From Rubrivirga sp046845755 (GTDB taxonomy: Bacteria > Bacteroidota > Rhodothermia > Rhodothermales > Rubricoccaceae), in the NCBI RefSeq assembly GCF_046845755.1, contig NZ_CP177357.1:3224001-3288000 (forward strand): a stretch of 64,000 nucleotides of DNA, in the 5' to 3' direction. Within the stretch, counting starts at the first letter, position 1; every line of letters starts with the position of its first letter. Positions 9,865 through 19,780 of the stretch are shown one piece after another. A model generated the notes under the pieces. That model searched no databases. It saw only the letters and a program-made list of their open reading frames with translations, and was not told the origin of the DNA. A program made the translations under genes and the position numbers.

Positions 9865-12168
9865 CTAGAACGTCTGCCCGATGGAGAAGTGGGGCTGCAG
9901 GCGACCCAAGAACCCGATTCCCAGCACCTTGCGGGCCGGCACGTCGTCGATGTCGAACGGCTCGCCGCGCTGCCGCGCGCCGACATACCCGGGGTACGTC
10001 TCGTCGCCGAGCGCGTCGGCGCCGCACGAGGGCTCGCCGGCGAAGATGGACGAGCCGCAGTACACGGCCGCCGGCTCGCGGAGGTCGAGCGCCGAGGGGT
10101 TGACCTTGAAGCCGAACCCGACGGACACGAACCCGACCGGCGTGAGGTACTGGATGCCCGCGCCGATGCCGACGCGCACGCCGCCCTCTGCCGCCAGCAC
10201 ATCCGCGAGGTCGGCGTCGGCGCGCGTGCCGCCGGCGCGGACGAGCGCCTCGGCGGGCACGTCGCTGGGCGCGGCGACGAGCCCCGCGTCCGCGAACACA
10301 TTCGCGCCCCACTGCGGGCCGAGCGGAAGCGGCAGGTTCAACTGCAGGCTCCCCGACGCCTTGTACCGGCCGCCGACGCCGACGTAGTTCACGTCGCCGG
10401 GGCTGGTCACGAGCGACGGGCTCGGCGTCTCGCCCGCGGTCTCGACGGGCGGGGTGACGGAGAACGTCTTCGGGCCGAGCCGGGCGGCCGCCCAGCCGCG
10501 CACGTCGCCGGTGCCGCCGGCGTAGAAGAGCTGGTCGCGAAACAGGACGTAGTCGGCCAGGTTGTCGGGGCTCGTGCCGCCGAACGACTGGAGCGTCCCG
10601 ACCGTCAGCCGGGCCACGACGCCGACGCGCCGGCGAAGCGGGACGGTCACCGAGGTCGCCAGCCGGGCGCGGCCGTACGCCACGTCGCCGCCAGCGATGG
10701 AGGCCGACGGGCGGAGCACGTAGCCGCGCGTGGGCTGGAGCGCGTCGTCGAGCCGGCCCCACACCACGTCCACGCCGACGACGCCCGTCGTGGCTTGGAG
10801 CGTGTCGGGCAGGAACGGGCCGGGCGGCTCGGCAAACTGGCCGGCGTCCAGGATCCGCAGGCCCAGCCCGCGCGAGAGGTCGCGGGCGCGGCCGGTCAGC
10901 GAGAGGCCGGCCGTCTGGAGCGGCCCGCGCGTGTAGAGGAGCGTGTTGGAGAGCTCGGTCTGCGTGCTCGACTCGATCTCGTCGTCGCGGACGCGGTACG
11001 ACGGCTGCAGGGTGTACGAGAGCCGGCGGTCGAAGACGTAGGGCTGGCGGAAGGGGACCGACACCCTGAAGTCGCGGATCGGCCCGCCGGTGACCGACGC
11101 CCGGCCGCCGCCGCCGAGCCCGGCGCCGATGCCGGTCCGCCACTCGAGCGCCGCGCCCAGGCGCCGCGCGCCGCCGAACGCGTTGAGGTGCGTCGCCGAG
11201 GCCTGGACGGTCACGCCGCCGTCGGAGAAGTAGCCCGTGAACGCGTTCAAGATGCGGCTCGGGCCGCGCCGGACGCGCGCGACGACGGGCACGAGGGTGT
11301 CGCCCCGGACGGCGTCCGGCGACACGTCGACGAGCGCGAGCGTGAACAGGCCCAGCCCGAACACCTCGCGCTGGCCGTCGACGAGCGCGCTGGCGTCGAA
11401 CAGGTCGCCGGGGGCGATCGGGATCTCGCGCGTGATGACGCCGGCCGCCAGCGACGAGTCGCCCTCGACCCGGACCGCGCTCACGCGGGCGCGCGGGCCG
11501 ACGTTGACCTTGACGCGGACGTCGGCGCGCAGGCCGGTCGAGTCGGGGAACTGCTCGGCGCCGGCGTCGGCCCAGGCGTAGCCTCGGTTGCGGAGCCAGG
11601 CGAGGGTCCGGCTCTGGAGCTGGACGAGCGCGAACGCGTCGAGCCGGTCGCCGGGCGCCACGACGGGGCGGCGCACGAACTCGCGCCACGCGCCCCGGAC
11701 CTCGGGCGCCAGCACGTCGGCGACGGCGCTCTGCCCGGGCCCCGCGAAGGTGACCTCGCGAACGAGGAGCGGCGGCCCCTCGGCGATCTCGAACGTGACG
11801 GCCGCCCGGTTGCGCGTCGTGTCCAGCTCGACGGCGTAGTCGACCGACGCCAGCGGGAAGCCGCTCTGCGCGTAGTACCGCGTCAGCCGGACGACGTCCT
11901 TCGCCAGCTCGACGGGCAGGAAGGGGTACGTGGCCGACTTGTCGCCGCCGCCGAACACGCCCAGGATCTTGCCCGGCGGCGCCTTGGTCGCAATCTGCAA
12001 CTCGAGGTTGGCGACCTCCAGCGTCTGCCCGTCGGCGAACGCGAAGCCGACCGACCCGACGGTCGTCTCGTCGTCGACCATCGTGAGCGGCGCCTGTGCC
12101 GCGGCGGGCGCGGCGGTGAGGACCGCGACGAGCGCCGCGAAACGGAGGAAGTGGCGGGCGGCGGTCAC
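9865..12168 (-). CDS. Omp85/TamA-type outer-membrane assembly protein
   Basis: 767 residues with a signal peptide (HFLRFAALVAVLTAAPAAAQ) and then POTRA-like segments (SGFPLASVDYAVELD, EGPPLLVREVTFAGPG, NVGPRARVSAVRVEGDSSL) over roughly residues 60-310. A surface-antigen/Omp85 16-strand barrel follows (YPVGFVSVGFGFKVNPSALD-type strands), ending in a Phe (HFSIGQTF), the usual beta-signal. Proteins of this class insert or export substrates at the outer membrane. It sits directly upstream of the TamB-like gene in the same direction, which favours a TamA role over BamA. The GTG at 12168 gives a clean signal peptide; the open frame upstream belongs to a shadow of the next genes. Confidence 0.85.
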   Translation of the reverse strand: MTAARHFLRFAALVAVLTAAPAAAQAPLTMVDDETTVGSVGFAFADGQTLEVANLELQIATKAPPGKILGVFGGGDKSATYPFLPVELAKDVVRLTRYYAQSGFPLASVDYAVELDTTRNRAAVTFEIAEGPPLLVREVTFAGPGQSAVADVLAPEVRGAWREFVRRPVVAPGDRLDAFALVQLQSRTLAWLRNRGYAWADAGAEQFPDSTGLRADVRVKVNVGPRARVSAVRVEGDSSLAAGVITREIPIAPGDLFDASALVDGQREVFGLGLFTLALVDVSPDAVRGDTLVPVVARVRRGPSRILNAFTGYFSDGGVTVQASATHLNAFGGARRLGAALEWRTGIGAGLGGGGRASVTGGPIRDFRVSVPFRQPYVFDRRLSYTLQPSYRVRDDEIESSTQTELSNTLLYTRGPLQTAGLSLTGRARDLSRGLGLRILDAGQFAEPPGPFLPDTLQATTGVVGVDVVWGRLDDALQPTRGYVLRPSASIAGGDVAYGRARLATSVTVPLRRRVGVVARLTVGTLQSFGGTSPDNLADYVLFRDQLFYAGGTGDVRGWAAARLGPKTFSVTPPVETAGETPSPSLVTSPGDVNYVGVGGRYKASGSLQLNLPLPLGPQWGANVFADAGLVAAPSDVPAEALVRAGGTRADADLADVLAAEGGVRVGIGAGIQYLTPVGFVSVGFGFKVNPSALDLREPAAVYCGSSIFAGEPSCGADALGDETYPGYVGARQRGEPFDIDDVPARKVLGIGFLGRLQPHFSIGQTF

Positions 12169-12197
12169 GCGGCGGCCGGTCGGAAGGGGCACGGAAG

Positions 12198-13331
12198 CTA
12201 CGGTGTCGCGGGCCCGCGTTCGGTCGCCGAAATGTCCGTTTCTGGCGCAGACAAGCCCCCTAGGGCGCCGTCTCCGCCGGGCCCCTCGGCGGCGCCGCTG
12301 GGGCCCTCGATGGTCGCCGCGACGGCCTCGGCCGCCTCGGCCTCGACCCGCTCGCGGTGCTTGCGGAACTGGCCCTCCTTGCTGGCCCACATCCGGCGCA
12401 GCCGCGAGCGCCGGGGCCGGTTCCGCTTTTCGTGGAGGTCCGTCACGACGGCCCCGACCACCAGGATCAGGCCGGAGAGGTAGACCCAGAACACGAACGC
12501 CAGGATCACGCCGAACACGCCGCCGAGCCCGCCCAGCCCCTCCTCGGGTCCCGCGTAGCGGTCGAAGTTGGCGACGTACGTGGCGTAATACGCGAACCCG
12601 TTCTTGGCCACCTCGAACAGGACGGCGGCCGCGGCGGCGCCCCAGAACGCGCTCCGCAACGGGGCCTTCGGCCGGGGCACGAGGTAGTACAGCTGGGCCA
12701 GCATCCCGACCGTCAGCGCGTACGGGACGAGCAGCGTCACGAACTGGAGCAACCCGCCGGTGACCGCGGAGACGGCGCTCGCGTCCAGCCCGGTCTGGGC
12801 GGCCATCGAGTCGCTCCGGGCCGAGAGCACGCGCGCGCCGGCCGTGATGGCGAACGACAGCAAGAACAGCGTGCCCACCTGCGCCGCCAGCCGCAGGTCG
12901 AACAGGTAGCCCCCGAGGATGGACCGCATCTGGTGGCGGCTCTCCCCCATCGCCGAGCCCACGACGTAGCGCAGCGTCGAGAACATGGTGATGACGGTCA
13001 CCAAGAAGAACACCGCGGCGAACGCGGTGATGGTCCCGGACGCCTCTTGCAGCTGGAGCACCAGGTCCACGACGCCGTCGCTCTGGCCGCGGGGCAGGAA
13101 CGCCCGGAGAAACTCGGAGACGGTCGTGAACGGGTCCTCCTGACGGAGCACCAGGCCGAAGATGCCGGCCGCCAACAGCAGCAGCGGCAGCAGCGTCACC
13201 AGCGTCTTGAAGGCGATGGCCTGGGCCCAGATGAACACGGGCGCCGTCGAGAACACCTTGAACAGACCGCCCCCGTAGTACTGGGGGACGGTCAGAGCCT
13301 TCCGAGCGTGGATCGCGGCGGTCCGGAGCAT
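12198..13331 (-). CDS. YihY/UPF0761 family inner-membrane protein
   Basis: 377 residues with about six membrane segments, for example AFKTLVTLLPLLLLAAGIFG, TAFAAVFFLVTVITMF, VGTLFLLSFAITAGA, LVPYALTVGMLAQLYYLVPR and GVFGVILAFVFWVYLSGLIL. The FKTLVTLLPL and AFWGAAAAAVLFEVAKNGFAYY signatures match the YihY family, once misnamed ribonuclease BN. A charged Arg-rich and acidic tail of about 80 residues is cytosolic. Function is not established for the family. The ATG at 13331 was preferred over a start 12 codons earlier, since it begins at the conserved amphipathic MLRTAAIHARKAL helix. It lies upstream of the tamA-like gene, with 29 bases between. Confidence 0.85.
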   Translation of the reverse strand: MLRTAAIHARKALTVPQYYGGGLFKVFSTAPVFIWAQAIAFKTLVTLLPLLLLAAGIFGLVLRQEDPFTTVSEFLRAFLPRGQSDGVVDLVLQLQEASGTITAFAAVFFLVTVITMFSTLRYVVGSAMGESRHQMRSILGGYLFDLRLAAQVGTLFLLSFAITAGARVLSARSDSMAAQTGLDASAVSAVTGGLLQFVTLLVPYALTVGMLAQLYYLVPRPKAPLRSAFWGAAAAAVLFEVAKNGFAYYATYVANFDRYAGPEEGLGGLGGVFGVILAFVFWVYLSGLILVVGAVVTDLHEKRNRPRRSRLRRMWASKEGQFRKHRERVEAEAAEAVAATIEGPSGAAEGPGGDGALGGLSAPETDISATERGPATP

Positions 13332-13479
13332 GGCGCAGGGTACGCCCGCCGCAGGGGCGGGGTCCATCGGGGCCGCGCTGAGAGCGCAGGAGCGCGAGCG
13401 GGCGGCCCGGACAGGCCCGGTCGCTCGCGGGCGGTCCTGCCTGTCTCTCGGTGCGACCTTCGGTCATCCCCCCGACGTC

Positions 13480-14526
13480 ATGCGCCCGCTCCTCCTCGCC
13501 GCCGTCGTCCTCGCCGCCCCCGCGGGCGCCCAGGTCTGCCCCGGGCTCGTCGGCCCGGACGCCGCCGCCTGCGTCGACGACGGCTACTCGCCTACGTTCG
13601 TGCTCAGCAGCAGCGCGAGCAAGGACCGGCTCTACGACACCGTCGACCGCGCGACGGTCGGCGGGCAGGACGGCGTCGTCGGGCTGTACTCGGGCGCGTT
13701 CGTGCCCTTCGACGGGTCGCCGAGCAGCGACCCCAGCCAAGACGTCTTCAACAACGGGCAGGGCCTCAACCAGGAGCACGTCTTCCCCCGCTCGCGCGGG
13801 ACCGACAACCACCTGGCCGAGCGCGACCTCCACCACCTCTTCCCCACGCGCGTCGACGTCAACGCGGACCGGGGCAGCGACCCCTTCCGGACGATCTCGG
13901 ACACGGCCCCCTCGCGCTGGTACCAGGGCGACGCGACGCAGACCGCTACGCCGGCCGACCCGGAGGCGTGGAGCCAGGACACGGCGTCGGGCTTCGAGCC
14001 GCGCGCGGCCGTCCGGGGCGACGTGGCGCGCGCCATGTTCTACATCGCAGCCACGTACCCCGACCGGGTCGACCTCCCGTGGTTCGAGGCCCAGGCGCCG
14101 ACGCTGCTCCAGTGGCACGCCGCCGACCCGGCGACCGACGCCGATGTGGCGCGGTCGGAGCGCGTCGCCGGCTTCCAGTCGGGCTGCGCGGCGGGGCCGT
14201 GCGTGAACCCGTTCGTGACCGACGCGACGCTCGCGGGGCGTGTGTTCAGCACCTCGACGGCCGGCGAGCGCGGGCCGGACGCCCTCGCGGTCGGAGCGCC
14301 GTACCCGGTGCCGTCGGCGGGCGCGGTGTCCGTGCCGGTACGCGTCCGCGCGGGCGCCGAGGTGCGGGCGACAGTCGTCGACGCGCTCGGGCGGCGCGTG
14401 GCGACGGCGTCGCGCGTCGGGCCGGGGACGCTGCGCGTCGAGCTCGGGGCGCTGGCGGCGGGCGTCTACGGCCTCCGCGTCGAGGCGGGCGGAGAGACGG
14501 CCACCCGGCGCGTGGTCCGGCGATAA
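13480..14526 (+). CDS. secreted endonuclease I with T9SS sorting domain
   Basis: 348 residues: a signal peptide (MRPLLLAAVVLAAPAGAQ), then an endonuclease I (EndA/NucM) domain over about residues 25-240 with the key blocks NQEHVFPRSRG, ERDLHHLFPTRVDVNADRGS and DVARAMFYIAATYPDRVDLP. This family cleaves DNA non-specifically outside the cytosol. The last 75 residues form an Ig-like sorting domain (YPVPSAGAVSVPVRVRAGAE to GVYGLRVEAGGETATRRVVR) of the type IX secretion system, so the enzyme is probably exported to the surface or medium. The ATG at 13480 starts the signal peptide; the frame is open upstream without protein sense. Confidence 0.85.
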   Translation: MRPLLLAAVVLAAPAGAQVCPGLVGPDAAACVDDGYSPTFVLSSSASKDRLYDTVDRATVGGQDGVVGLYSGAFVPFDGSPSSDPSQDVFNNGQGLNQEHVFPRSRGTDNHLAERDLHHLFPTRVDVNADRGSDPFRTISDTAPSRWYQGDATQTATPADPEAWSQDTASGFEPRAAVRGDVARAMFYIAATYPDRVDLPWFEAQAPTLLQWHAADPATDADVARSERVAGFQSGCAAGPCVNPFVTDATLAGRVFSTSTAGERGPDALAVGAPYPVPSAGAVSVPVRVRAGAEVRATVVDALGRRVATASRVGPGTLRVELGALAAGVYGLRVEAGGETATRRVVRR

Positions 14527-14533
14527 CCGCGAC

Positions 14534-14551
14534 ACGTGGAGTTGTCCACGT
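14534..14551. terminator. small hairpin between convergent genes
   Basis: ACGTGGA-GTTG-TCCACGT is a perfect 7-base stem just after the endonuclease stop, in the 135-base gap facing the clpX stop. There is no T-run, so a rho-independent terminator is only a possibility. Confidence 0.35.
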
Positions 14552-14661
14552 CGTGGATAACCGTGTGGACGGGCGGACAGATCACGGGCCCGGGTTCTGC
14601 CCCTTGCTTCATCTTGCCCCTCCCGCGAGCGGCGCGAGCTACGCCGACGCCTTGCGTTGGC

Positions 14662-15936
<1,275 letters not shown>

Positions 15937-16242
15937 GGCGTGGGTCTCGGGTGCGCCGAGAATGTAGGCCCTCGGCGCCGCCCCGTCGGGCGCCCCGAAG
16001 GGATGGGGAGTATCGAGCGCCCCGGCGCGGGCTTCAGGCCGGGCTCGATCCACCGCCCCGACGACCGTGACCTGCCTGTCATGTCGTCCCCAGCGAGAGT
16101 CCGCCCCGCGTGCGGCGAGGGAGCTCCGTCGCGCACCGCCCGGCGACAGCGCGGAGGAGCGACCGGCGGCGGGCGCCCGCGGGTCGGAAACCGGCGCGCG
16201 CGGCGCGCCGGGTATCTTCGGCCGCGCCCGCCCCCGTCGCCC
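15937..16242. other. divergent promoter region without a gene
   Basis: This 306-base gap separates the starts of clpX (minus) and the peptidase gene (plus), so both promoters must lie here. I found no obvious -10/-35 or Bacteroidota-type TTTG/TAnnTTTG pair, no hairpin and no coding sequence; it is uniformly G+C-rich. Confidence 0.5.
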
Positions 16243-17952
16243 ATGAAGCCGCCCCTCGCCGCCCTCGCCCTCGTCCTCGCGCTCGGCGCCTGCCAGCTCT
16301 CCGACGCCGCCGACGGCCCCTCGCCGACGGCCACGACCGACGGGCTCGCCGCCGCCAGCGCCGCCGACTCGGTCCTGCTCGACAAGCTGGCGCAGTACAC
16401 GACGGTCCGCCTCACCTCCGACCTCTCGGGCCTGAGCGACTCGACGCGCGCCATGATCCCGCACCTGATCGCCGCGGCGCGCGCCATGGACGACGTGTTC
16501 TGGCTGCAGACCTACGGCGACCGCGACTCGCTCCTGGCCGGCCTCTCGCCCCCCGCCCGGCGCTACGTCGAGGTCAACTACGGGCCCTACGACCGGCTCG
16601 ACGGCGACGCGGCGTTCCTGCCGGGCATCGACCCGAAGCCGCCGGGCGCGGGCCTCTACCCCGCCGACCTCGGCAAGGACGAGCTGCTGGCGGCGGCCGA
16701 CCTCTACCCGGAGCGGAATCTGACCGGGCTGTACACGATCGTCCGCCGCGACGACGCGGGGCAGCTACAGGGCGTGCCGTACCACCAGGCCTTCGCGAGC
16801 GCGCACAAGACGGCCGCGCGGCACCTGCGGATGGCGGCGGACCTCGCGCAAGACGAGGGCCTCGCGACGTTCCTGCGCCTGCGCGCCGACGCGCTTCTGA
16901 CCGACGACTACCGCGCCAGCGACCTCGCGTGGATGGACATGCGGACGAACCCGCTCGACATCGTGATCGGGCCCATCGAGACGTACGAGGACGGGCTCGC
17001 GGGCTTCAAGGCGGCGCACGAGGCGTTCGTGCTCGTCAAGGACCAGGCGTGGAGCGCGCGGCTCGGGGCGTACGCGGCGCTCCTGCCCGAGCTGCAGCGC
17101 GGGCTGCCGGTCGACAGCGTCTACCGCGCCGAGTCGCCCGGGGCCGACGCCGACCTGGGCGCGTACGACGTGGTGTTCGTGGCCGGCGACGCCAACGCGG
17201 GCTCCAAGACGATCGCCATCAACCTGCCCAACGACGAGTCGGTGCAGCTGGAGAAGGGCTCGCGGCGGCTCCAGCTCCAGAACGTGATGCGGGCCAAGTT
17301 CGACCGCATCCTGGTGCCGATCGCCGACGTGCTCCTCGCCGAAGACCAGCGGGACCTCGTCACCTTCGAGGCCTTTTTCGGCAACACCATGTTCCACGAG
17401 GTGGCGCACGGGCTGGGCATCAAGACCACGGTCGACGGGCGCGGGACGGTCCGCGAGGCGCTGCAGGACCGCGCGAGCGCGCTCGAAGAGGGGAAGGCCG
17501 ACGTGCTCGGCCTCTACATGGTGCAGCAGCTGATCTCGCGCGGCGACTGGGCCGAGGCGGGGCTCGACGAGCACTACGTGACGTTCGTGGCCTCCATCTT
17601 CCGCTCCATCCGATTCGGCGCCTCGAGCGCGCACGGGCGGGCGAACCTCGTCCGGTTCAATTTCTTCCGCGAGCAGGGCGCCATCGAGCCCGAGGCGACG
17701 TCCGAGGGCCAGGTCTGGCGCGTGGTCCCGGCGCGGATGGGCCCGGCCATCGAGGCGCTCGCGCGCCGCATCCTGACGTTGCAGGGCGACGGCGACTACG
17801 ACGCCGTCGACGCCTTCGTGCAGCAGTACGGCCGGATGTCGCCCGCGCTCTCGGAGAGCCTGGACCGCGTCGCCGAGGCGGGCATCCCGGTCGACGTCGT
17901 CTTCGAGCAGGGCGAGGCCGTGCTCGGGCTGCGGCCGGTGAGGAACGGGTGA
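16243..17952 (+). CDS. M49-like (dipeptidyl-peptidase III family) zinc peptidase lipoprotein
   Basis: 569 residues. The N-terminus is a lipoprotein signal with lipobox LGAC (Cys17). The zinc site is HEVAH (His385, Glu386, His389) and the second signature is EEGKAD at 415-420, which matches the EExxAD motif of peptidase family M49. Other family blocks include GSKTIAINLPNDE and VYRAESPGADADLGAYDVVF. These enzymes remove dipeptides from peptide N-termini, or in diverged members act as zinc-dependent hydrolases of unknown substrate. The first motif is HEXXH rather than the HEXXGH of classic DPP III. As a lipoprotein it should act in the periplasm or at the outer membrane. It stands alone, 68 bases before a glycosyltransferase gene. 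Confidence 0.8.
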   Translation: MKPPLAALALVLALGACQLSDAADGPSPTATTDGLAAASAADSVLLDKLAQYTTVRLTSDLSGLSDSTRAMIPHLIAAARAMDDVFWLQTYGDRDSLLAGLSPPARRYVEVNYGPYDRLDGDAAFLPGIDPKPPGAGLYPADLGKDELLAAADLYPERNLTGLYTIVRRDDAGQLQGVPYHQAFASAHKTAARHLRMAADLAQDEGLATFLRLRADALLTDDYRASDLAWMDMRTNPLDIVIGPIETYEDGLAGFKAAHEAFVLVKDQAWSARLGAYAALLPELQRGLPVDSVYRAESPGADADLGAYDVVFVAGDANAGSKTIAINLPNDESVQLEKGSRRLQLQNVMRAKFDRILVPIADVLLAEDQRDLVTFEAFFGNTMFHEVAHGLGIKTTVDGRGTVREALQDRASALEEGKADVLGLYMVQQLISRGDWAEAGLDEHYVTFVASIFRSIRFGASSAHGRANLVRFNFFREQGAIEPEATSEGQVWRVVPARMGPAIEALARRILTLQGDGDYDAVDAFVQQYGRMSPALSESLDRVAEAGIPVDVVFEQGEAVLGLRPVRNG

Positions 17953-18020
17953 GAGGCGCCGGGGCTCGCCCCGCCCCCACCCCCACGTCCGACCTTCCCC
18001 CTCCCCCGCCCCGCGCGCCC

Positions 18021-18731
18021 GTGCTCCTTTCCGACCTCACCGTCATCGTCCCGACCAAGGACGAGGCCGCCAACATCGGCCCGTTCCTCGACTCCATCGA
18101 CCCGGCCGTCGGGCTCGTCGTCGTGGACGCCAGCGACGACGACACGCGCGACATCATCCGCGCCCGGCGCCCGACTGCGGTCGTCATCGAGGACCGGGGC
18201 TCGATCCCCATCGCCCGCCAGATCGGGCTGGAGGCGGCGACGACCGAGTGGGTCCTGTTCACCGACGCCGACATGTCGTTCGGGGCCGACTACTGGACCG
18301 GCTGGCTGGCCCTCGACCTCGACGCCAAGGTGGGCGCGGTGCAGGGCGCCAAGCTCTCGGCCGACGACGACTACCGGCTCTACTACAAGCTGTTCTCGTT
18401 CGGCATCCGCGCCATGTCGTGGCTGACGGTCCCAGCGGGCTCGGGCTCGAACATGCTGTTCCGCCGGACGGCGCTCTTGGACGCGGGCGGCTTCGACCCC
18501 GCGCTGACGGCCAACGAGGACATCTTCGCGCTGTGGAGCGTCCGCAAGGCCGGCTGGCGGGTGACGTTCGCGGGTGGCCTCAAGGTCTACGAGCGCGACC
18601 ACCGGCGCCTCGACCAGGGCCGCGTCAAAAAGACGCTCCACGGCTGGATCCGCCCCTTGATGCTGTTCACTGGGCTCGGCGGCGACCGCGTCCGGAAGTC
18701 GAGCTGGGGGTACTGGAAAAACGAGGAGTGA
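18021..18731 (+). CDS. family 2 glycosyltransferase
   Basis: 236 residues of a GT-A fold. The nucleotide-sugar binding start is VIVPTKDEAANIGPFLDSI, the DxD-like metal site is FTDADMSFG, and the acceptor region GGFDPALTANEDIFALWSVR carries the ED motif typical of GT2. It would transfer a sugar onto a lipid or polysaccharide at the cytosolic face; no membrane segment is seen and no cell-wall gene cluster surrounds it, so the acceptor is unknown. The GTG at 18021 is the first start before the conserved beta-strand; the open frame upstream overlaps the preceding peptidase gene. Confidence 0.85.
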   Translation: MLLSDLTVIVPTKDEAANIGPFLDSIDPAVGLVVVDASDDDTRDIIRARRPTAVVIEDRGSIPIARQIGLEAATTEWVLFTDADMSFGADYWTGWLALDLDAKVGAVQGAKLSADDDYRLYYKLFSFGIRAMSWLTVPAGSGSNMLFRRTALLDAGGFDPALTANEDIFALWSVRKAGWRVTFAGGLKVYERDHRRLDQGRVKKTLHGWIRPLMLFTGLGGDRVRKSSWGYWKNEE

Positions 18732-18795
18732 GGGACGAGGAGCGAGATCTCACCCAGCGCAAGCGCCGGGGTCGCCGTCGCCTCATTCCTCAGTC
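18722..18795. repeat. purine-rich/pyrimidine-rich inverted repeat
   Basis: GAGGAGTGAGGGACGAGGAGCGAG overlaps the glycosyltransferase stop and is mirrored by GCCTCATTCCTCAGTCC at about 18780-18797, which overlaps the end of the convergent VOC gene. It belongs to the same style of element as those after other stop codons in this window, and may end transcription from both sides. Confidence 0.5.
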
Positions 18796-19275
18796 CTGGT
18801 CCTTCGCCCCTGCGACCAACCGGGCCTCGTCGAGACTCTGCTGGCGGCCGCGCCAGAGCGGGTCGCCGTCGGGCGCCGTGCGGCGGTCGCAGTAGACCTC
18901 GACGCGCGTGCCCTCGGGGTCGTGGAAGTAGGCCTGCCACGCGATCTGGGCGTCCTGCAGATCGACCTCGCCGCCCCGCTCGCGGACGCGCTCGACGACC
19001 GCCAGCAGCTCGGCCGGCGTCTCGGCCTCCCAGGCGAAGTGGTCGAACCGGCCGGTCGGGCCCGGCGCCGATCCATCCCGCGCCTGCCGGAGCACGAGCC
19101 GGTGGTGCATCCCGTCCTCGGACCCCTCGGGGATGGGCGCGCGGTCGGTCAGGAAGGCGTAGTGGCTGACGTCGTCGGTCGCGCGCTCGCGGACGGCGAG
19201 CCCCAGGACCTCGGTGTAGAACGCCGTCTGGCGGTCGAGGTCGGCGACGTCGAGGCGGAGGTGACCGAGGCGCAT
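18790..19275 (-). CDS. VOC (glyoxalase/dioxygenase-like) protein
   Basis: 161 residues with two beta-alpha-beta-beta-beta modules: MRLGHLRLDVADLDRQTAFY at the start and GRFDHFAWEAETPAELLAVV after residue 75. Probable metal ligands are His5, His in DHFAW and Glu in GTRVEVYCD. The pattern fits extradiol (catechol-2,3-) dioxygenase-like members, but no aromatic-degradation genes are near, so the substrate is open. The ATG at 19275 starts exactly at the conserved first strand; an upstream open frame has no matching composition. Confidence 0.8.
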   Translation of the reverse strand: MRLGHLRLDVADLDRQTAFYTEVLGLAVRERATDDVSHYAFLTDRAPIPEGSEDGMHHRLVLRQARDGSAPGPTGRFDHFAWEAETPAELLAVVERVRERGGEVDLQDAQIAWQAYFHDPEGTRVEVYCDRRTAPDGDPLWRGRQQSLDEARLVAGAKDQD

Positions 19276-19361
19276 CGGGGCGGAGGAGGTGCGCCCTCGG
19301 GATGGCCGGGCTGCGCACGCGGTTCCAGCGCCGTCGGCTGGCGGGGCCTCCGTCTGAAACG

Positions 19362-19508
19362 CTACGCAGCCAAGGCGTAGGCGAGCACGAGCGGCGCGAG
19401 CCCGGCGACGAGGGCCAGCACGACGAACGCGAGCTGCCGCCAGGCGATGCCATCCAGGGTGGGCCCAGCGGGGACGATCTCGTAGGGGGCTTCGGCGGCG
19501 GGCGGCAT
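19362..19508 (-). CDS. small single-span membrane protein
   Basis: 48 residues: a polar N-terminus rich in Pro and Glu (MPPAAEAPYEIVPAGP) and one membrane helix at the C-terminus (LAFVVLALVAGLAPLVLAYA). Nothing in it identifies a function. It lies upstream of the VOC gene on the same strand, with 86 bases between. The start at 19508 is chosen since the frame further up is Arg/Ser-rich and unlikely to be coding. Confidence 0.5.
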   Translation of the reverse strand: MPPAAEAPYEIVPAGPTLDGIAWRQLAFVVLALVAGLAPLVLAYALAA

Positions 19509-19780
19509 GGTCTCGGCGGTCGGTGTCTGACAAGACGCGTCAGACCGGTTCGGAGTTACTCCGGTATCGGCGCGGGGAGCCCCGACTTGAGCGGCTCCAC
19601 GGAGTCTTGCCCGCACGTGCGCCGGACGTTCGCAGACCGAGGCCACGCGCGATAGAGCTGTGGGTGTGCGCCTCAGCCTTTGCTTAGAAGGCCTTGACCT
19701 CCTCGCCCTCATGAACGCCTTTCACCGTACATACCCGAACCACCTCCATTTCAGCCAATCCCTTTTCACCCACGTCTGCC

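Noticed and set aside
4541..11689. One 2382-residue frame joining tamB to the tamA-like gene
   Set aside because: The extra upstream part overlaps the Omp85 gene in another frame and is low-complexity Arg/Pro; GTG 9826 is the sensible start.
9865..14535. 1556-residue minus-strand frame over three genes
   Set aside because: Only 9865-12168 has a signal peptide, POTRA and barrel; the rest is a shadow of the YihY-type and endonuclease genes.
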